Shown: positions 25,617 to 34,391 of the stretch, piece by piece
Layout of the letters: the number at the start of each line of letters is the position of its first letter
Position numbering within the stretch: position 1 is the first letter of the stretch
Source of the DNA: Virgibacillus siamensis
GTDB lineage: Bacteria; Bacillota; Bacilli; Bacillales; Amphibacillaceae
DNA: 64,000 nucleotides
Assembly: GCF_900162695.1 (NCBI RefSeq)
Contig: NZ_FUIH01000007.1
Location: 186,001-250,000, forward strand
Direction: 5' to 3'
Notes under the pieces: generated by a model
Told to the model about the DNA's origin: nothing
What the model saw: only the letters and a program-made list of their open reading frames with translations
Database searches by the model: none
Translations under genes and position numbers: made by a program

Positions 25617-26231
25617 GTGAAAAAGTCAATATTTGTTGTGATAATTGTTGGAATGTTTGCCTGGGCTGTGTATGTTTTTGCCGTCCCTGCGGATAAAAAT
25701 ACGAAGACATCAACAGACAAAACAACAACCGATTATGAATCTGAAACGGAAACCGCTTCGTCAAATGAACAGGGTGAATCTGCTGGAAAAGTTGCCGAAA
25801 CTGGTGTGATTGGTATTGATGTGGGTGATACTGCACCCGATTTCCAACTAGAAACACTAAGTGGGAAAAAAGTAAAACTGTCCGATTACAGGGGAGGTCC
25901 TGTTATGCTTAATTTCTGGGCTTCATGGTGTCCTCCATGCCGTGCGGAAATGCCGGATATGGAAAAACTCCACCAAAATAAAGATGTAACGATTTTAGCT
26001 GTTAACCTCACGGAATCGGAATCCGGCAAGGGAAATGTAAAGGAATTTGTAAATAAATATAATTTGACCTTCCCAATACTTCTGGATGAGGAAGTCAGGG
26101 TTGCAGCAATGTACCAGATACGCCCAATCCCAACTACATTTTTCATTGACTCTGAGGGAGTAATCCAGTATACAGCGTTTGGTGCCATGAATTATGAGTT
26201 AATGGTTCAGGAGCTTGAGAAGATAAATTAA
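25617..26231 (+). CDS. Membrane-anchored thioredoxin-like protein (ResA/TlpA type)
   Basis: 204 residues. An N-terminal anchor (IFVVIIVGMFAWAVYVFAV), a Ser/Thr/Glu-rich linker (about 25-65), and a TlpA/ResA thioredoxin domain with active site WCPPC near residue 104 (NFWASWCPPCRAEMPDME) and cis-Pro loop IRPIPTTFFID. It acts outside the membrane and should be reduced by the CcdA encoded 19 bp upstream. Start GTG 25617 has GGAGGAGAAG ahead. The linker is longer than in classical ResA, so I give no symbol. Confidence 0.9.
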   Translation: MKKSIFVVIIVGMFAWAVYVFAVPADKNTKTSTDKTTTDYESETETASSNEQGESAGKVAETGVIGIDVGDTAPDFQLETLSGKKVKLSDYRGGPVMLNFWASWCPPCRAEMPDMEKLHQNKDVTILAVNLTESESGKGNVKEFVNKYNLTFPILLDEEVRVAAMYQIRPIPTTFFIDSEGVIQYTAFGAMNYELMVQELEKIN

Positions 26232-26267
26232 AATACAATATAGTACAATCGACTTGAGGTGGTCATT

Positions 26268-26951
26268 GTGAAACAAACCATTCTAGTGGTTGAAGATGAC
26301 AAAATGATACGAGAACTAATAACTATTTATTTGAATAAGGCGGGATATGATATCATCGAGGCTGCAGATGGGGAAGAAGCGAAGCAGGCTTTTCTGACGT
26401 ATCACCCTTGCCTGATTGTTCTTGATTTAATGCTTCCCAAGACGAGTGGGGAGGCATTCTGCACCTGGGTCAAGGAGCAGGAACGAAATGAAGTATCTAT
26501 TATCATGGTTTCGGCAAAAGCACGCACAAATGATAAAATCAATGGCTTGAAAATGGGGGCAGATGATTACATAACGAAGCCGTTTGATCCAGAAGAGCTT
26601 GTTGCCCATGTAGAGGCTGTTTTACGAAGGACAGGACAGTTCTGTCAAAAAATAGCCTACGGAGGACTTTGCATTAAACCGCGCAAAGGGGAAGTAGTTC
26701 TATTTGACAAACAACTATATTTGACGAAACACGAATTCAATTTGCTTTATTATTTCATGGAAAACCCGAACGTTGTTCTATCAAGGGAAGATTTGATTAA
26801 TCAGTTGTACCCGTATGCTGATAAATTTATAATGGACCGCACAATTGACGCCCATATTAAAAAGCTTCGTGAAAAAATAGAGGACAAACCATCTCACCCT
26901 GAACGAATTTTGACTGTACGGGGAATGGGGTATAAATTTGCTGATGAATAA
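26268..26951 (+). CDS. OmpR-family response regulator (second system)
   Basis: 227 residues. Receiver domain with acidic pair VEDDK, phospho-acceptor Asp near 51 (LIVLDLMLPKT), Ser in MVSAKAR and Lys in YITKPFDPEE; winged helix (about 130-227) with LTKHEFNLLYYF and TVRGMGYKF. Start GTG 26268 follows GAGGTGG. Eight bases overlap the kinase gene downstream. It sits 36 bp after the ResA-like gene, so it belongs to the ccdA operon and may respond to envelope redox state (inference). Confidence 0.92.
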   Translation: MKQTILVVEDDKMIRELITIYLNKAGYDIIEAADGEEAKQAFLTYHPCLIVLDLMLPKTSGEAFCTWVKEQERNEVSIIMVSAKARTNDKINGLKMGADDYITKPFDPEELVAHVEAVLRRTGQFCQKIAYGGLCIKPRKGEVVLFDKQLYLTKHEFNLLYYFMENPNVVLSREDLINQLYPYADKFIMDRTIDAHIKKLREKIEDKPSHPERILTVRGMGYKFADE

Positions 26952-28026
26952 ACTGAGAAAAAACTGGATGCCAAAGCAGTTCCTATGGCGCCTATCCATC
27001 ACGAATATGATTGTTATTACTGCATTTATCCTGCTAAGCGGGTGGTCCATTTATAATGCAGCTTGCTCCCTGGCTGATGGATTGGGTTCGATGAACGAAC
27101 AGAAACAGGAAAAGTTTAATGCTGTTCTTTTTCAATATTTGTGGTTTTTCAGCATTGGCGCAATTGTAATCGGAAGTTTGATCCATTTTTATATTACCAG
27201 GAAATTGATTGAGCCTATAAAAAAGCTAATTGAGTCGACGAAACGTATGAAGACAGGTCACTATCCAGGCCCAATAGATGTGAAAACCAAGGATGAGACG
27301 GGGCAATTGATTGGTCATTTTAACGATTTGGTTCAACAGTTAAAAGTGAATGAACAACATCGCCAAAAAGTTATCTCAGACCTTTCACATGAATTCCGGA
27401 CTCCTCTGTCAAATTTAAACGGTTATTTGAAAGCATTATGCAATGGTGTGGTTGATGGCGATGTAAAACTGTACCAATCACTCTATGACGAATCACAGCG
27501 AATTACCAGTATGGTTAAACAATTAGAGCAATTGAAGGAATGGGACTATATTTCGAATCAAACGTTTTTGGAGAAAAAGCCGGTCGATATGCAACTTATT
27601 CTCACAAAATCAGTTGAAATGTTTCATTGGACACTGGAGAATGCGGGTATGTCAGTCGAGTTTAATACTGAACACGGAGTTATCAATGCGGATTCTATCG
27701 GCATATCGCAGGTTATCGATAATCTGCTTGATAACGCCATTCAATATTATGGTGGAGAAGGTCCGATTTTTATTAAAGGGGAAAGACTGGTTGATAGATA
27801 CAGGGTGTCAGTAGCTGGAACGGGTCAAGCAATTCCAACCGAAAATCCGGACAGGTTATTTGAACGTTTTTATCGGACGGACACATCCAGAAGTTATCAT
27901 TCAGGTGGAACAGGATTGGGGCTTGCCATCTCCAAGGAAATCATTGCACATCATGGTGGGGAAATTGGTGTGTGGTCAGACAGGGATTTCCATACATTTT
28001 GGTTTACATTGCCACTATGGAAGTGA
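26944..28026 (+). CDS. Sensor histidine kinase with altered G1 box
   Basis: 360 residues: span 1 (about 15-38), very short outer loop with one Cys (NAACSLADGLG), span 2 (about 60-80), HAMP, HisKA with SDLSHEFRTPLSNLNGY, then HATPase_c with N box DNLLDNAIQYYG, F box LFERFYRTD and G2 box GGTGLGLAI. The G1 box reads VAGTGQAIP where relatives have VADTGxGIP: the Asp that contacts the adenine ring is Gly, and the second Gly is Ala. ATP binding may therefore be weak or lost, though the phospho-acceptor His is intact. Start ATG 26944 overlaps the regulator gene. Confidence 0.9.
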   Translation: MNKLRKNWMPKQFLWRLSITNMIVITAFILLSGWSIYNAACSLADGLGSMNEQKQEKFNAVLFQYLWFFSIGAIVIGSLIHFYITRKLIEPIKKLIESTKRMKTGHYPGPIDVKTKDETGQLIGHFNDLVQQLKVNEQHRQKVISDLSHEFRTPLSNLNGYLKALCNGVVDGDVKLYQSLYDESQRITSMVKQLEQLKEWDYISNQTFLEKKPVDMQLILTKSVEMFHWTLENAGMSVEFNTEHGVINADSIGISQVIDNLLDNAIQYYGGEGPIFIKGERLVDRYRVSVAGTGQAIPTENPDRLFERFYRTDTSRSYHSGGTGLGLAISKEIIAHHGGEIGVWSDRDFHTFWFTLPLWK

Positions 28027-28103
28027 AACCCTATTTCCATTTCGAGCGTTCGTGCGATCTGCCCAAGCAAGCTTTCGCCGTTTCTTCTTTACCGCGGCCG
28101 GCT

Positions 28104-28149
28104 GGTGAGCCCCTTGTGCTTGGTGCTCGTCGCACTTCGGTGTCTCACC
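28104..28149. other. Structured intergenic sequence between convergent genes
   Basis: The 211-bp gap between the kinase and the sulfotransferase gene is C-rich on the plus strand, unlike its neighbours. Within it GGTGAG (28104-28109) pairs with CTCACC (28144-28149), and an inner GTGC/GCAC can pair too. No T-run follows, so it is not a clear terminator. No gene is visible here. Confidence 0.45.
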
Positions 28150-28237
28150 TATGCCTTTCCCCCGCTAATTTCCTGATTGTTCATCTTTTGAATTACAAAC
28201 TTTTGGTATGTCCCAACCCTTTAGACATTATCGTTAA

Positions 28238-29305
28238 TCAAATATACTCCAGTAATTTCAACGCTGGTTCACTTGCTTCTTCAAGCTTTTTCCGTTTTTC
28301 CGCTGGTAAATCCGGCCAAGTATCCGGTTTTGCCCGAATCGTAGAGGCACTTAGCTTGACCCACTTTTCATCTTCCTCCCGAGTAGATGATGCTGGTTGT
28401 ATAAACTGAATGATGCGCCGGAGTTGATCATGCGGCATTTCTATAAGCGATTCATATCGAAGGTGAAGCACCTGCTCTGATGGCAGTTTGCCAATACTTT
28501 TAGCGGCTGAAATCAAGGATGAAGATAAACTTTCTCCCAAGACATCATATGGCATTTCATATTGATTGAACTGCTCCAGGTTAAAGTAATCCGGGTGTAA
28601 CCATTTGAATTCCCCCAAACGGGATGCGTCGCTGTTTGGGTCTGTTGGGTCCTCTCCAGTGGCTTCCTTGGCCTTTTTTAATGCTGTCCCTAATTTAAAA
28701 GCCTGAAAGCGATTGAACGCCATGGCAGTTTCCCGGACATCACGGTATAAAAATATAAACTTAGCATCTGGAAACATATCAATTAAACGATCCACGAAAT
28801 AGACTGAGACTCCGGACCGTTCAACGCAGACATCCCTATTGTATCTTTGCAGCAGCCAATCAAATAGGCGCCGGTATTGGCGGTCAAGCCGATCTTCCGG
28901 AAATTGTGTAACGGCTGATTCCAATTCTTCATATAACTCATCGGGTTTTTCCGATATGTGGGGAAGCGTCATAGCAAGAATAGCTGGCACTCCGGTTTTT
29001 AAATTAAACCGTGATGTATCCGAAATCTTATATAAAAATTCTTTAAGCCGAACTCCTTTTTTGATGTAAGGTTCAATATTAAGAGGCTCCTTTTTTGAAA
29101 GAAGGTCCCAAAATTGTTTCCCATCCCATCTTTCCAGTGACAATCCGGGCCAGTTGTTTGCTTCCGGATCAGGACCGGAATCATTCATATTGATAGATAA
29201 TAAGAATTCTGAAAGACTAAGGATATTGGGATGCAGATTAATACAATTTGAAATAGCTGTTGAACCGCTTCTTCCTGTAGAAATAATAAAAACCGGCTTT
29301 GTCAT
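28238..29305 (-). CDS. PAPS-dependent sulfotransferase family protein
   Basis: 355 residues. The PAPS 5'-phosphosulfate loop is at the N-terminus (PVFIISTGRSGSTAISNC), and a 3'-phosphate site near residue 190 (FIFLYRDVRETAMAFNRF). This is the Sulfotransfer fold that moves sulfate onto a carbohydrate, lipid or small molecule in the cytoplasm. The acceptor is unknown. Start ATG 29305 follows GAGGAGATGGTAAT. It stands alone, divergent from a TetR gene across a 250-bp gap with a long inverted repeat, and may be regulated by that TetR protein. Confidence 0.87.
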   Translation of the reverse strand: MTKPVFIISTGRSGSTAISNCINLHPNILSLSEFLLSINMNDSGPDPEANNWPGLSLERWDGKQFWDLLSKKEPLNIEPYIKKGVRLKEFLYKISDTSRFNLKTGVPAILAMTLPHISEKPDELYEELESAVTQFPEDRLDRQYRRLFDWLLQRYNRDVCVERSGVSVYFVDRLIDMFPDAKFIFLYRDVRETAMAFNRFQAFKLGTALKKAKEATGEDPTDPNSDASRLGEFKWLHPDYFNLEQFNQYEMPYDVLGESLSSSLISAAKSIGKLPSEQVLHLRYESLIEMPHDQLRRIIQFIQPASSTREEDEKWVKLSASTIRAKPDTWPDLPAEKRKKLEEASEPALKLLEYI

Positions 29306-29471
29306 ATTACCATCTCCTCAAATTGGATTTTCATAATAATTGATTGCAGGACTTTTATAATCCTTTTCCTATACAAATTTTGAACATAAGACTTTGGAAT
29401 TGATTATTATGAACTAGGTGTTTGTTTATCAACACTCTGTATATTATCATTATAATAACGACTATTAATTG

Positions 29472-29511
29472 GTTCAATAATCAGTTTTCCAGCTTTTGTT
29501 GATTATTGAAC
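29472..29511. promoter_or_regulatory. 12-bp inverted repeat in the tetR/sulfotransferase divergent gap
   Basis: GTTCAATAATCA (29472-29483) and its exact inverted copy TGATTATTGAAC (29500-29511) are separated by 16 bp, 45 bp before the tetR start. A two-site TetR-family operator is the simplest reading. The 250-bp gap is otherwise AT-rich and holds no gene. Confidence 0.6.
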
Positions 29512-29555
29512 AAAATAAACAAAGTGTCGATAAAATATAAAAAAGGGGTCTTTGC

Positions 29556-30152
29556 ATGGCTAAAAAAGAGGATCGACGTATTAAAAAATCAAAGCAATCG
29601 ATTAAAAAGGCATTTATTAATCTTATTCATGAGAAAGGATTTGGGGCTATCAGTGTTCATGATATCGCTGAAAGGGCTGATATTAATCGTGGAACATTTT
29701 ATTTACATTATAAGGATAAATTTGATCTGTTCGAAAAATACGTAGATGAATTACTAAATGAACTTATCGTGACGATTGAGTTATCGAATCAGGAAAAAGA
29801 GCTGATTAGCCAAAGGGAAATAAAGGAAAGAGACTACATCGAATTTTTCAATCACTTTCAGAAACATGCATGCTTTTATAAAGCTATGTTTAATTATAAG
29901 GGAGATACGTATTTTTATAACCGTTTTTTTGATGTTTTTAAAAGCCATTTTTGTAAGGAATTTAAAGAACTTAAAATCAATGACGAACAATTAAAGGTAG
30001 ATAAGGCCTTTTTGATTCATTTTATGGTTTATGCCCATTTTGGCAGCATCAATTATTGGCTGGAAAGTGATATGACAGATTCACCTGAAACAATGGGGGA
30101 ACAATTTAATACGTTACTTAATGCGCTTATTGCCGGAATGAGTCAGGATTAA
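29556..30152 (+). CDS. TetR/AcrR-family transcriptional regulator
   Basis: 198 residues. The N-terminal helix-turn-helix is typical: KKSKQSIKKAFINLIHEKG, then ISVHDIAERADINRGTFYLHYKDKFDLFE. The C-terminal ligand domain is of the TetR_C_33 kind often seen in Firmicutes (region with FYKAMFNYKGD and LIHFMVYAHFGSINYWLE). Start ATG 29556 has AAAAGGGG ahead. A 12-bp inverted repeat lies just upstream. The ligand is unknown; the divergent sulfotransferase gene is a possible target. Confidence 0.9.
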   Translation: MAKKEDRRIKKSKQSIKKAFINLIHEKGFGAISVHDIAERADINRGTFYLHYKDKFDLFEKYVDELLNELIVTIELSNQEKELISQREIKERDYIEFFNHFQKHACFYKAMFNYKGDTYFYNRFFDVFKSHFCKEFKELKINDEQLKVDKAFLIHFMVYAHFGSINYWLESDMTDSPETMGEQFNTLLNALIAGMSQD

Positions 30153-30200
30153 CTGTGGATGAAAATTAATCAAGGGACTGATCCGGTTTGGACAGGAACG

Positions 30201-30322
30201 CGCCGAAGAAAGCGGCGGCCCCGCCGAAGGAACCACGGAATGCGCCGAAGAAATTGGCGCCCCCGCCGAACAAAGTGGAACCCCCGCCGAAGAACCCCCG
30301 ACTTGCGCTGAAGAAAGCTGCC
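30201..30322. repeat. 21-bp tandem array B (core CGCCGAAGAAA)
   Basis: Units of exactly 21 bp start at 30201, 30222, 30243, 30264, 30285 and 30306. Each opens with CGCCGAA(G/C)(A/G)A and ends in a variable, C-rich part. The array fills the gap between the convergent tetR and DHHW genes, is far more GC-rich than its surroundings, and shares its core with array D at 46385. Confidence 0.88.
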
Positions 30323-30406
30323 TATTCAGATATTATTTTACCCCGCTCAATCCGTAAAAGATGATCGCCAAGTTTTTCAGCAGCCTCTTTGGACAGTCTC
30401 CGGGGT

Positions 30407-31588
30407 CTATTTGCTGCCTTTAAAATCCCTGACACTGGATTTATTAACCAGCGTATTGGCATTATGAATAAATAAAACATCGTCAATGTTATGCTTATTT
30501 GCATATTTGTAAACATTTATGTCGTTATGACGCTGATCAAGCATATGAATTTCCTTAAAATTACGGGCCAGGAATGGAATCATTGGATGTGCATAGGAAT
30601 CTTTTAATACTAATAACTTGCGACCATCCGGATTATTCGGATTTTCAATCGTTACTTTCGGCAGACTTCCCCCTAAGTATGCTTTATACCGTGGTGCAAA
30701 TACTTTATCGGATTTCAGATATTTTTTCACGTAGAATTCCCGGTCACAAGATCCTTTGAAACAAATCTTAAAGGGTTTCTCCTTAAACTTCGGCTGTACA
30801 ATAGGGATTCTGTCCGCTTTTTTGACGTACGCTTTTCCGGTTTTACGTGCATAGGTTCCGTAAGATGGTTTTTTGCTGTCTTTCCATGTATACTGATTTT
30901 TTGGGATCGGCTTTCCAACATCGGGATGTTTTTTGGCCATGTTGTTGATAATCGATCTGTAGGCATAATACGCCGCTTTCGGTTTCCAGTGATGATCCGT
31001 ATAAAAGTACATGTTTTTTTCGTCCATATGTCCTTTAATTGCTGACCGAAGATCCATGGCATGAACCTGATCCGAAAAACGTTGCATCAACTTGTCTGTC
31101 ATCTTTTTTCCGTGGCTTTCCAGGTAATCCGGCAACTTATCCCGCATCATGATTGTTTTATGGGGAACAAGCCCAAAATAAACATCAATGTTTTGTTTGT
31201 TTATCTCTTGCGTGAATGAATTGATTTCACCTGCTGCTTTTTTTGGCGGGATCTTTTGCTTGTTAATCGGCTCAATCAGATAACCGTCTTTTGATACGTA
31301 GATACCATTGACAACTTTCTTCTTTAATACATGTTTATCGATTCTTGAATTTGCCCGGATCCACTTATTTCGTAAAATGAATTGATCGTTGAAATATTGA
31401 TTGAACTTTTGAAAATAATCTCCGAACATCATTCGGCTAAGGGACAGATCGGGGCGCTGTTCCAGTTTTCGGTTTTCCATCATGGATGTATCTTTATCGG
31501 CGGTTGTTAAAGTTCCTGCTCCAAACGTAAAGATAAATAATAGAAAAAAAGCAATCATGACCAAGTCACTAAGTTTATGCTTTTTCAT
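30407..31588 (-). CDS. DHHW-family (AlgX/AlgJ/DltD-like) partner of an MBOAT O-acyltransferase
   Basis: 393 residues with an N-terminal membrane anchor (LVMIAFFLLFIFTFGAG) and an SGNH-like extracytoplasmic domain. The name-giving motif appears as YTDHHWKPKAAYYAY (about residue 200), and LLVLKDSYAHPMIPFLA (about 335) carries the catalytic Ser of such esterase-like acyltransferases. It probably moves acetyl groups onto an exported polysaccharide or wall polymer, supplied by the MBOAT protein encoded just upstream. Start ATG 31588 follows GGAGGG. Spacing of 30 bp indicates one operon. The polymer is unknown. Confidence 0.88.
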   Translation of the reverse strand: MKKHKLSDLVMIAFFLLFIFTFGAGTLTTADKDTSMMENRKLEQRPDLSLSRMMFGDYFQKFNQYFNDQFILRNKWIRANSRIDKHVLKKKVVNGIYVSKDGYLIEPINKQKIPPKKAAGEINSFTQEINKQNIDVYFGLVPHKTIMMRDKLPDYLESHGKKMTDKLMQRFSDQVHAMDLRSAIKGHMDEKNMYFYTDHHWKPKAAYYAYRSIINNMAKKHPDVGKPIPKNQYTWKDSKKPSYGTYARKTGKAYVKKADRIPIVQPKFKEKPFKICFKGSCDREFYVKKYLKSDKVFAPRYKAYLGGSLPKVTIENPNNPDGRKLLVLKDSYAHPMIPFLARNFKEIHMLDQRHNDINVYKYANKHNIDDVLFIHNANTLVNKSSVRDFKGSK

Positions 31589-31618
31589 CAATGAACCCTC
31601 CAGCTGCTGAGCTTGTTA

Positions 31619-33043
31619 TTAAAAGCGGAAATAAATAAACGGATTAAATGTATTTGAAATCATGAAAACGACGGATAAAAGCAATACAACCAGGTAACTG
31701 CCGGTTGCTGCAAACCGATATCCCGCTGAACGGATCTCACCGGATTGTTTTGCTGTGTTTTCCAGCCATGCACAAACCTTTTTTAATAAAGGAGTTGAAG
31801 CGATTAGTGCAATGATGAGGATAACGCCGTTTTCAGCTAACTGATAGGAGGCGTCAATTCCCCAGCCATTGCCTTGAAGACCGAACATTGATCCTAAGTA
31901 GGAAAAAGCATAAGAAAATGAATCGGAACGGAAGAAAACAAAACCTGTGACAACGATAAACATTGCATAGATGTGCGCAAACACACGCTTGGACTGCTTT
32001 AAAATCTTCCCGAGAAATGCTTTTTCCAGCATAATAAATAATCCATTATAAGTACCCCATAACACAAACGTCCAGTCCGCACCGTGCCATACCCCGGTCA
32101 GTGTCCAGACAATCAACAGATTGAGGTAAGTATGCACTTCCCTTTTTCGGTTGCCGCCCAATGGGATATATACATAATCACGAAACCATGTACCAAGAGA
32201 TATGTTCCAGCGGCGCCAAAATTCACCGATGGATTTTGATATATACGGATAATTGAAGTTCTCCAACAGGTCAAATCCAAACATCTTTGCAAGGCCAATT
32301 GCCATATCGGAATAACCCGAAAAATCAAAGTAGATTTGAAATGTATATGCAATAATACCGATCCAGGCCAGTCCTGTGGAAAAATCAGCCGGGTTTTGGG
32401 CGAATATCTGATCTGCAATGCGGCCGCAACTGTCCGCAATGATTATCTTTTTTCCAAGTCCAATAATGAACCTTCGTATTCCGTATGCAAACCCTTCAAT
32501 TGTTTCGTGCCGTTCTTTGATTTGGGCTGCAATTGTTTGATAACGAACGATTGGTCCCGCAATCAGTTGAGGAAACAGAGCAATATAAAGCCCTACGTTA
32601 AAAGGGTTTTTTTGCGCCTTCCCATCTTTTCGGTACACGTCAATTACATAACTGATGGACTGAAATGTAAAAAATGAAACACCTATTGGCAGTGGAATAT
32701 CCGGAATTTCAATTGATATGGACAATAGCGAATTCAGGTTATCAACCAGAAATTGAGCATATTTGAAAACAACCAGAATGCTAAGGTTGGCAACAATCAT
32801 TACAGCCATTATCCATTTTAATTTTACGGAAGAATCCCGATATGCATCGACAGCCAGTGCAAAAATATAGTTCATGCCGATTGACAACAGCATGATCACA
32901 ACTAATACTGGTTCACCCCATGCATAGAAGAACAGACTGCCGGCAAGCAGGAAGTAGTTCTTCAAGAAGCGCGGAGCAATAAAATATGTAAACAGCATGA
33001 AAGGGAGAAAAAGAAATAAAAAAACCGGCGAGCTAAATACCAT
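31619..33043 (-). CDS. MBOAT-family O-acyltransferase (AlgI/DltB-like)
   Basis: 474 residues, about ten membrane spans. The start MVFSSPVFLFLFLPF and the segments IYFDFSGYSDMAIGLAKMFG, NFNYPYISKSIGEFWRRWN and WHGADWTFVLWG are characteristic of AlgI; the His in the TGVWHGADW motif is the conserved MBOAT residue. It brings acyl groups across the membrane for O-acylation by its DHHW partner downstream. Start ATG 33043 follows GGAGAG. No polysaccharide synthesis genes lie next to the pair. Confidence 0.92.
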   Translation of the reverse strand: MVFSSPVFLFLFLPFMLFTYFIAPRFLKNYFLLAGSLFFYAWGEPVLVVIMLLSIGMNYIFALAVDAYRDSSVKLKWIMAVMIVANLSILVVFKYAQFLVDNLNSLLSISIEIPDIPLPIGVSFFTFQSISYVIDVYRKDGKAQKNPFNVGLYIALFPQLIAGPIVRYQTIAAQIKERHETIEGFAYGIRRFIIGLGKKIIIADSCGRIADQIFAQNPADFSTGLAWIGIIAYTFQIYFDFSGYSDMAIGLAKMFGFDLLENFNYPYISKSIGEFWRRWNISLGTWFRDYVYIPLGGNRKREVHTYLNLLIVWTLTGVWHGADWTFVLWGTYNGLFIMLEKAFLGKILKQSKRVFAHIYAMFIVVTGFVFFRSDSFSYAFSYLGSMFGLQGNGWGIDASYQLAENGVILIIALIASTPLLKKVCAWLENTAKQSGEIRSAGYRFAATGSYLVVLLLSVVFMISNTFNPFIYFRF

Positions 33044-33261
33044 AACATGACACTCTCCAGACGAAATGATTCAACTATAAAGAACAGTCGGAATCCTGAC
33101 TCTTCTAAAGGGCTTCGGAGTACTTTTGTAAAAGGTGTATGCTGAACAAAAAAACGTGATTTTTTTACTATCTTTTAATAATGGGCTTAGCAAAGGGGGA
33201 TATTTGACCTGGTATGGAGTAAGCATTTTCTTTGATAAGTTTTTATTGCAAGGTTATAATT

Positions 33262-33277
33262 ATCTTGAATTAAAAAT
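33262..33277. promoter_or_regulatory. Distal AATT-centred palindrome upstream of the quinone-stress operon
   Basis: ATCTTG-AATT-AAAAAT, a weaker copy of the palindrome found at 33377, 33392, 33443 and 34392. The 570-bp gap from 33044 to 33616 holds only these sites and the promoter; I see no gene in it. Confidence 0.35.
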
Positions 33278-33345
33278 AATTTAATTAAAAATACTGCCTG
33301 AGATCAATCGGAGCTTGAAAGAGGCGTTTTATTTCATGTCAGGTA

Positions 33346-33407
33346 TTGACAAATCTCCAAATAACATTTATTATTTAATTTGAATTAAGAATTTATGAAT
33401 TAAGGAT
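33346..33407 (+). promoter_or_regulatory. Promoter of the wrbA gene with two overlapping operator copies
   Basis: -35 TTGACA (33346-33351), 17-bp spacer, -10 TATTAT (33369-33374). Directly after it stand two 16-bp sites, AATTTG-AATT-AAGAAT (33377-33392) and TTTATG-AATT-AAGGAT (33392-33407), centred 15 bp apart over the start point. This fits repression. The AATT-centred form resembles MhqR-type operators of the Bacillus quinone response. Confidence 0.62.
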
Positions 33408-33442
33408 TTATTATGTTCAAAAGGTGATTTTTTTAACGTGTT

Positions 33443-33458
33443 ATTCTTAATTCAAAAT
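33443..33458. promoter_or_regulatory. Leader-located operator palindrome
   Basis: ATTCTT-AATT-CAAAAT, nearly the inverse of the site at 34392, about 70 bp after the wrbA promoter. A repressor bound here and at 33377 could act as a pair or block elongation. Confidence 0.5.
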
Positions 33459-33616
33459 AGATGCAGTAACATTGATAAGGAGGAAGGAATAAGGATAAGG
33501 ATTGAAATACAACCTTTTAAAAGGTTTGTAACATACTTAAGAGAACTGTGAGCGGTCAATCGACTGCCGGAAAGCTTATGTAAAAGCAAATTAATTTTCG
33601 AATGGTGGTGTACCAC

Positions 33617-34276
33617 ATGGGTATATTGGATTTGTTTAGAAAAAATACAAAAGGGAGCGATTCAACAATGGAAAATGTTAAATTAGCGGTAATTTTTTAT
33701 AGTATGGGTGGAACAAACTATCAATTAGCAAAATGGGCTGAAGAAGGAGCAAAGGAAGCTGGCGCTGACGTTAGAGTGTTAAAAGTAGAAGAACTTGCTC
33801 CACAATCCGTCATTGATGGAAATGAGGCATGGAAAGCAACTGTAGAAGCAACAAAAGACGTACCAGTAGCAACATCGGATGATATTGAGTGGGCAGATGC
33901 TATTATATTTAGTGTTCCAACACGTTTCGGCAACATGCCATCACAAATGAAGCAATTTCTTGATATTCAAGGCGGACTATGGGCAAATGGCAAGACAGTT
34001 AATAAAGTAGTAAGTGGTATGTCATCTGCGCAAAACCCACATGGCGGTCAAGAAGCTACATTGTTATCTTTATATACTTCTATGATGCATTGGGGTGCCA
34101 TTATAGCAACTCCAGGTTACACTGATGCGGTATTATTTGGGGCAGGCGGTAACCCATATGGCACAAGTGTAACGGTTGGTCAAGATGGTAAAATGGTCGA
34201 GGACGTTGAAGGCGCTGCGAAACATCAGGCTAAACGGACGGTCAACATTGCCTCCAGTGTGAAGCAGGGACAGTAA
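33617..34276 (+). CDS. NAD(P)H:quinone oxidoreductase, WrbA/flavodoxin type
   Basis: 219 residues from ATG 33617. The WrbA flavodoxin fold shows VIFYSMGGTNYQLAKWA (FMN phosphate loop), IIFSVPTRFGNMPSQMKQFLD and MHWGAIIATPGYTD. It reduces quinones by two electrons in the cytoplasm and so avoids semiquinones. A shorter start at ATG 33668 (MENVKLAV, behind AAAGGGAG) matches the usual WrbA length, so the first 17 residues are uncertain. It heads a group of quinone-stress genes that share an AATT-centred operator. Confidence 0.88.
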   Translation: MGILDLFRKNTKGSDSTMENVKLAVIFYSMGGTNYQLAKWAEEGAKEAGADVRVLKVEELAPQSVIDGNEAWKATVEATKDVPVATSDDIEWADAIIFSVPTRFGNMPSQMKQFLDIQGGLWANGKTVNKVVSGMSSAQNPHGGQEATLLSLYTSMMHWGAIIATPGYTDAVLFGAGGNPYGTSVTVGQDGKMVEDVEGAAKHQAKRTVNIASSVKQGQ

Positions 34277-34314
34277 AAATATCGAATATCTTGATTTACT
34301 GGTTGATGGTTATG

Positions 34315-34340
34315 GCTGACGCTTATAAAAAGGCGTCAGC
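34315..34340 (+). other. Hairpin after wrbA without T-run
   Basis: GCTGACGC (34315-34322) pairs with GCGTCAGC (34333-34340), 10-base loop. The following bases are ATACCAATG, so it is a weak terminator at best. It may protect the 3' end of the wrbA message or attenuate readthrough into spx. Confidence 0.5.
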
Positions 34341-34391
34341 ATACCAATGAACATGAAACATGGCAAAGAAGATAAATTTTTTTAATCATTT

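Noticed and set aside
30322..30516. Minus-strand open frame overlapping the end of the DHHW gene (KEAAEKLGDHLLRIERGK)
   Set aside because: It looks protein-like but overlaps a complete gene in another frame, lacks a ribosome site, and the DHHW protein ends normally. A frameshifted extension cannot be excluded.
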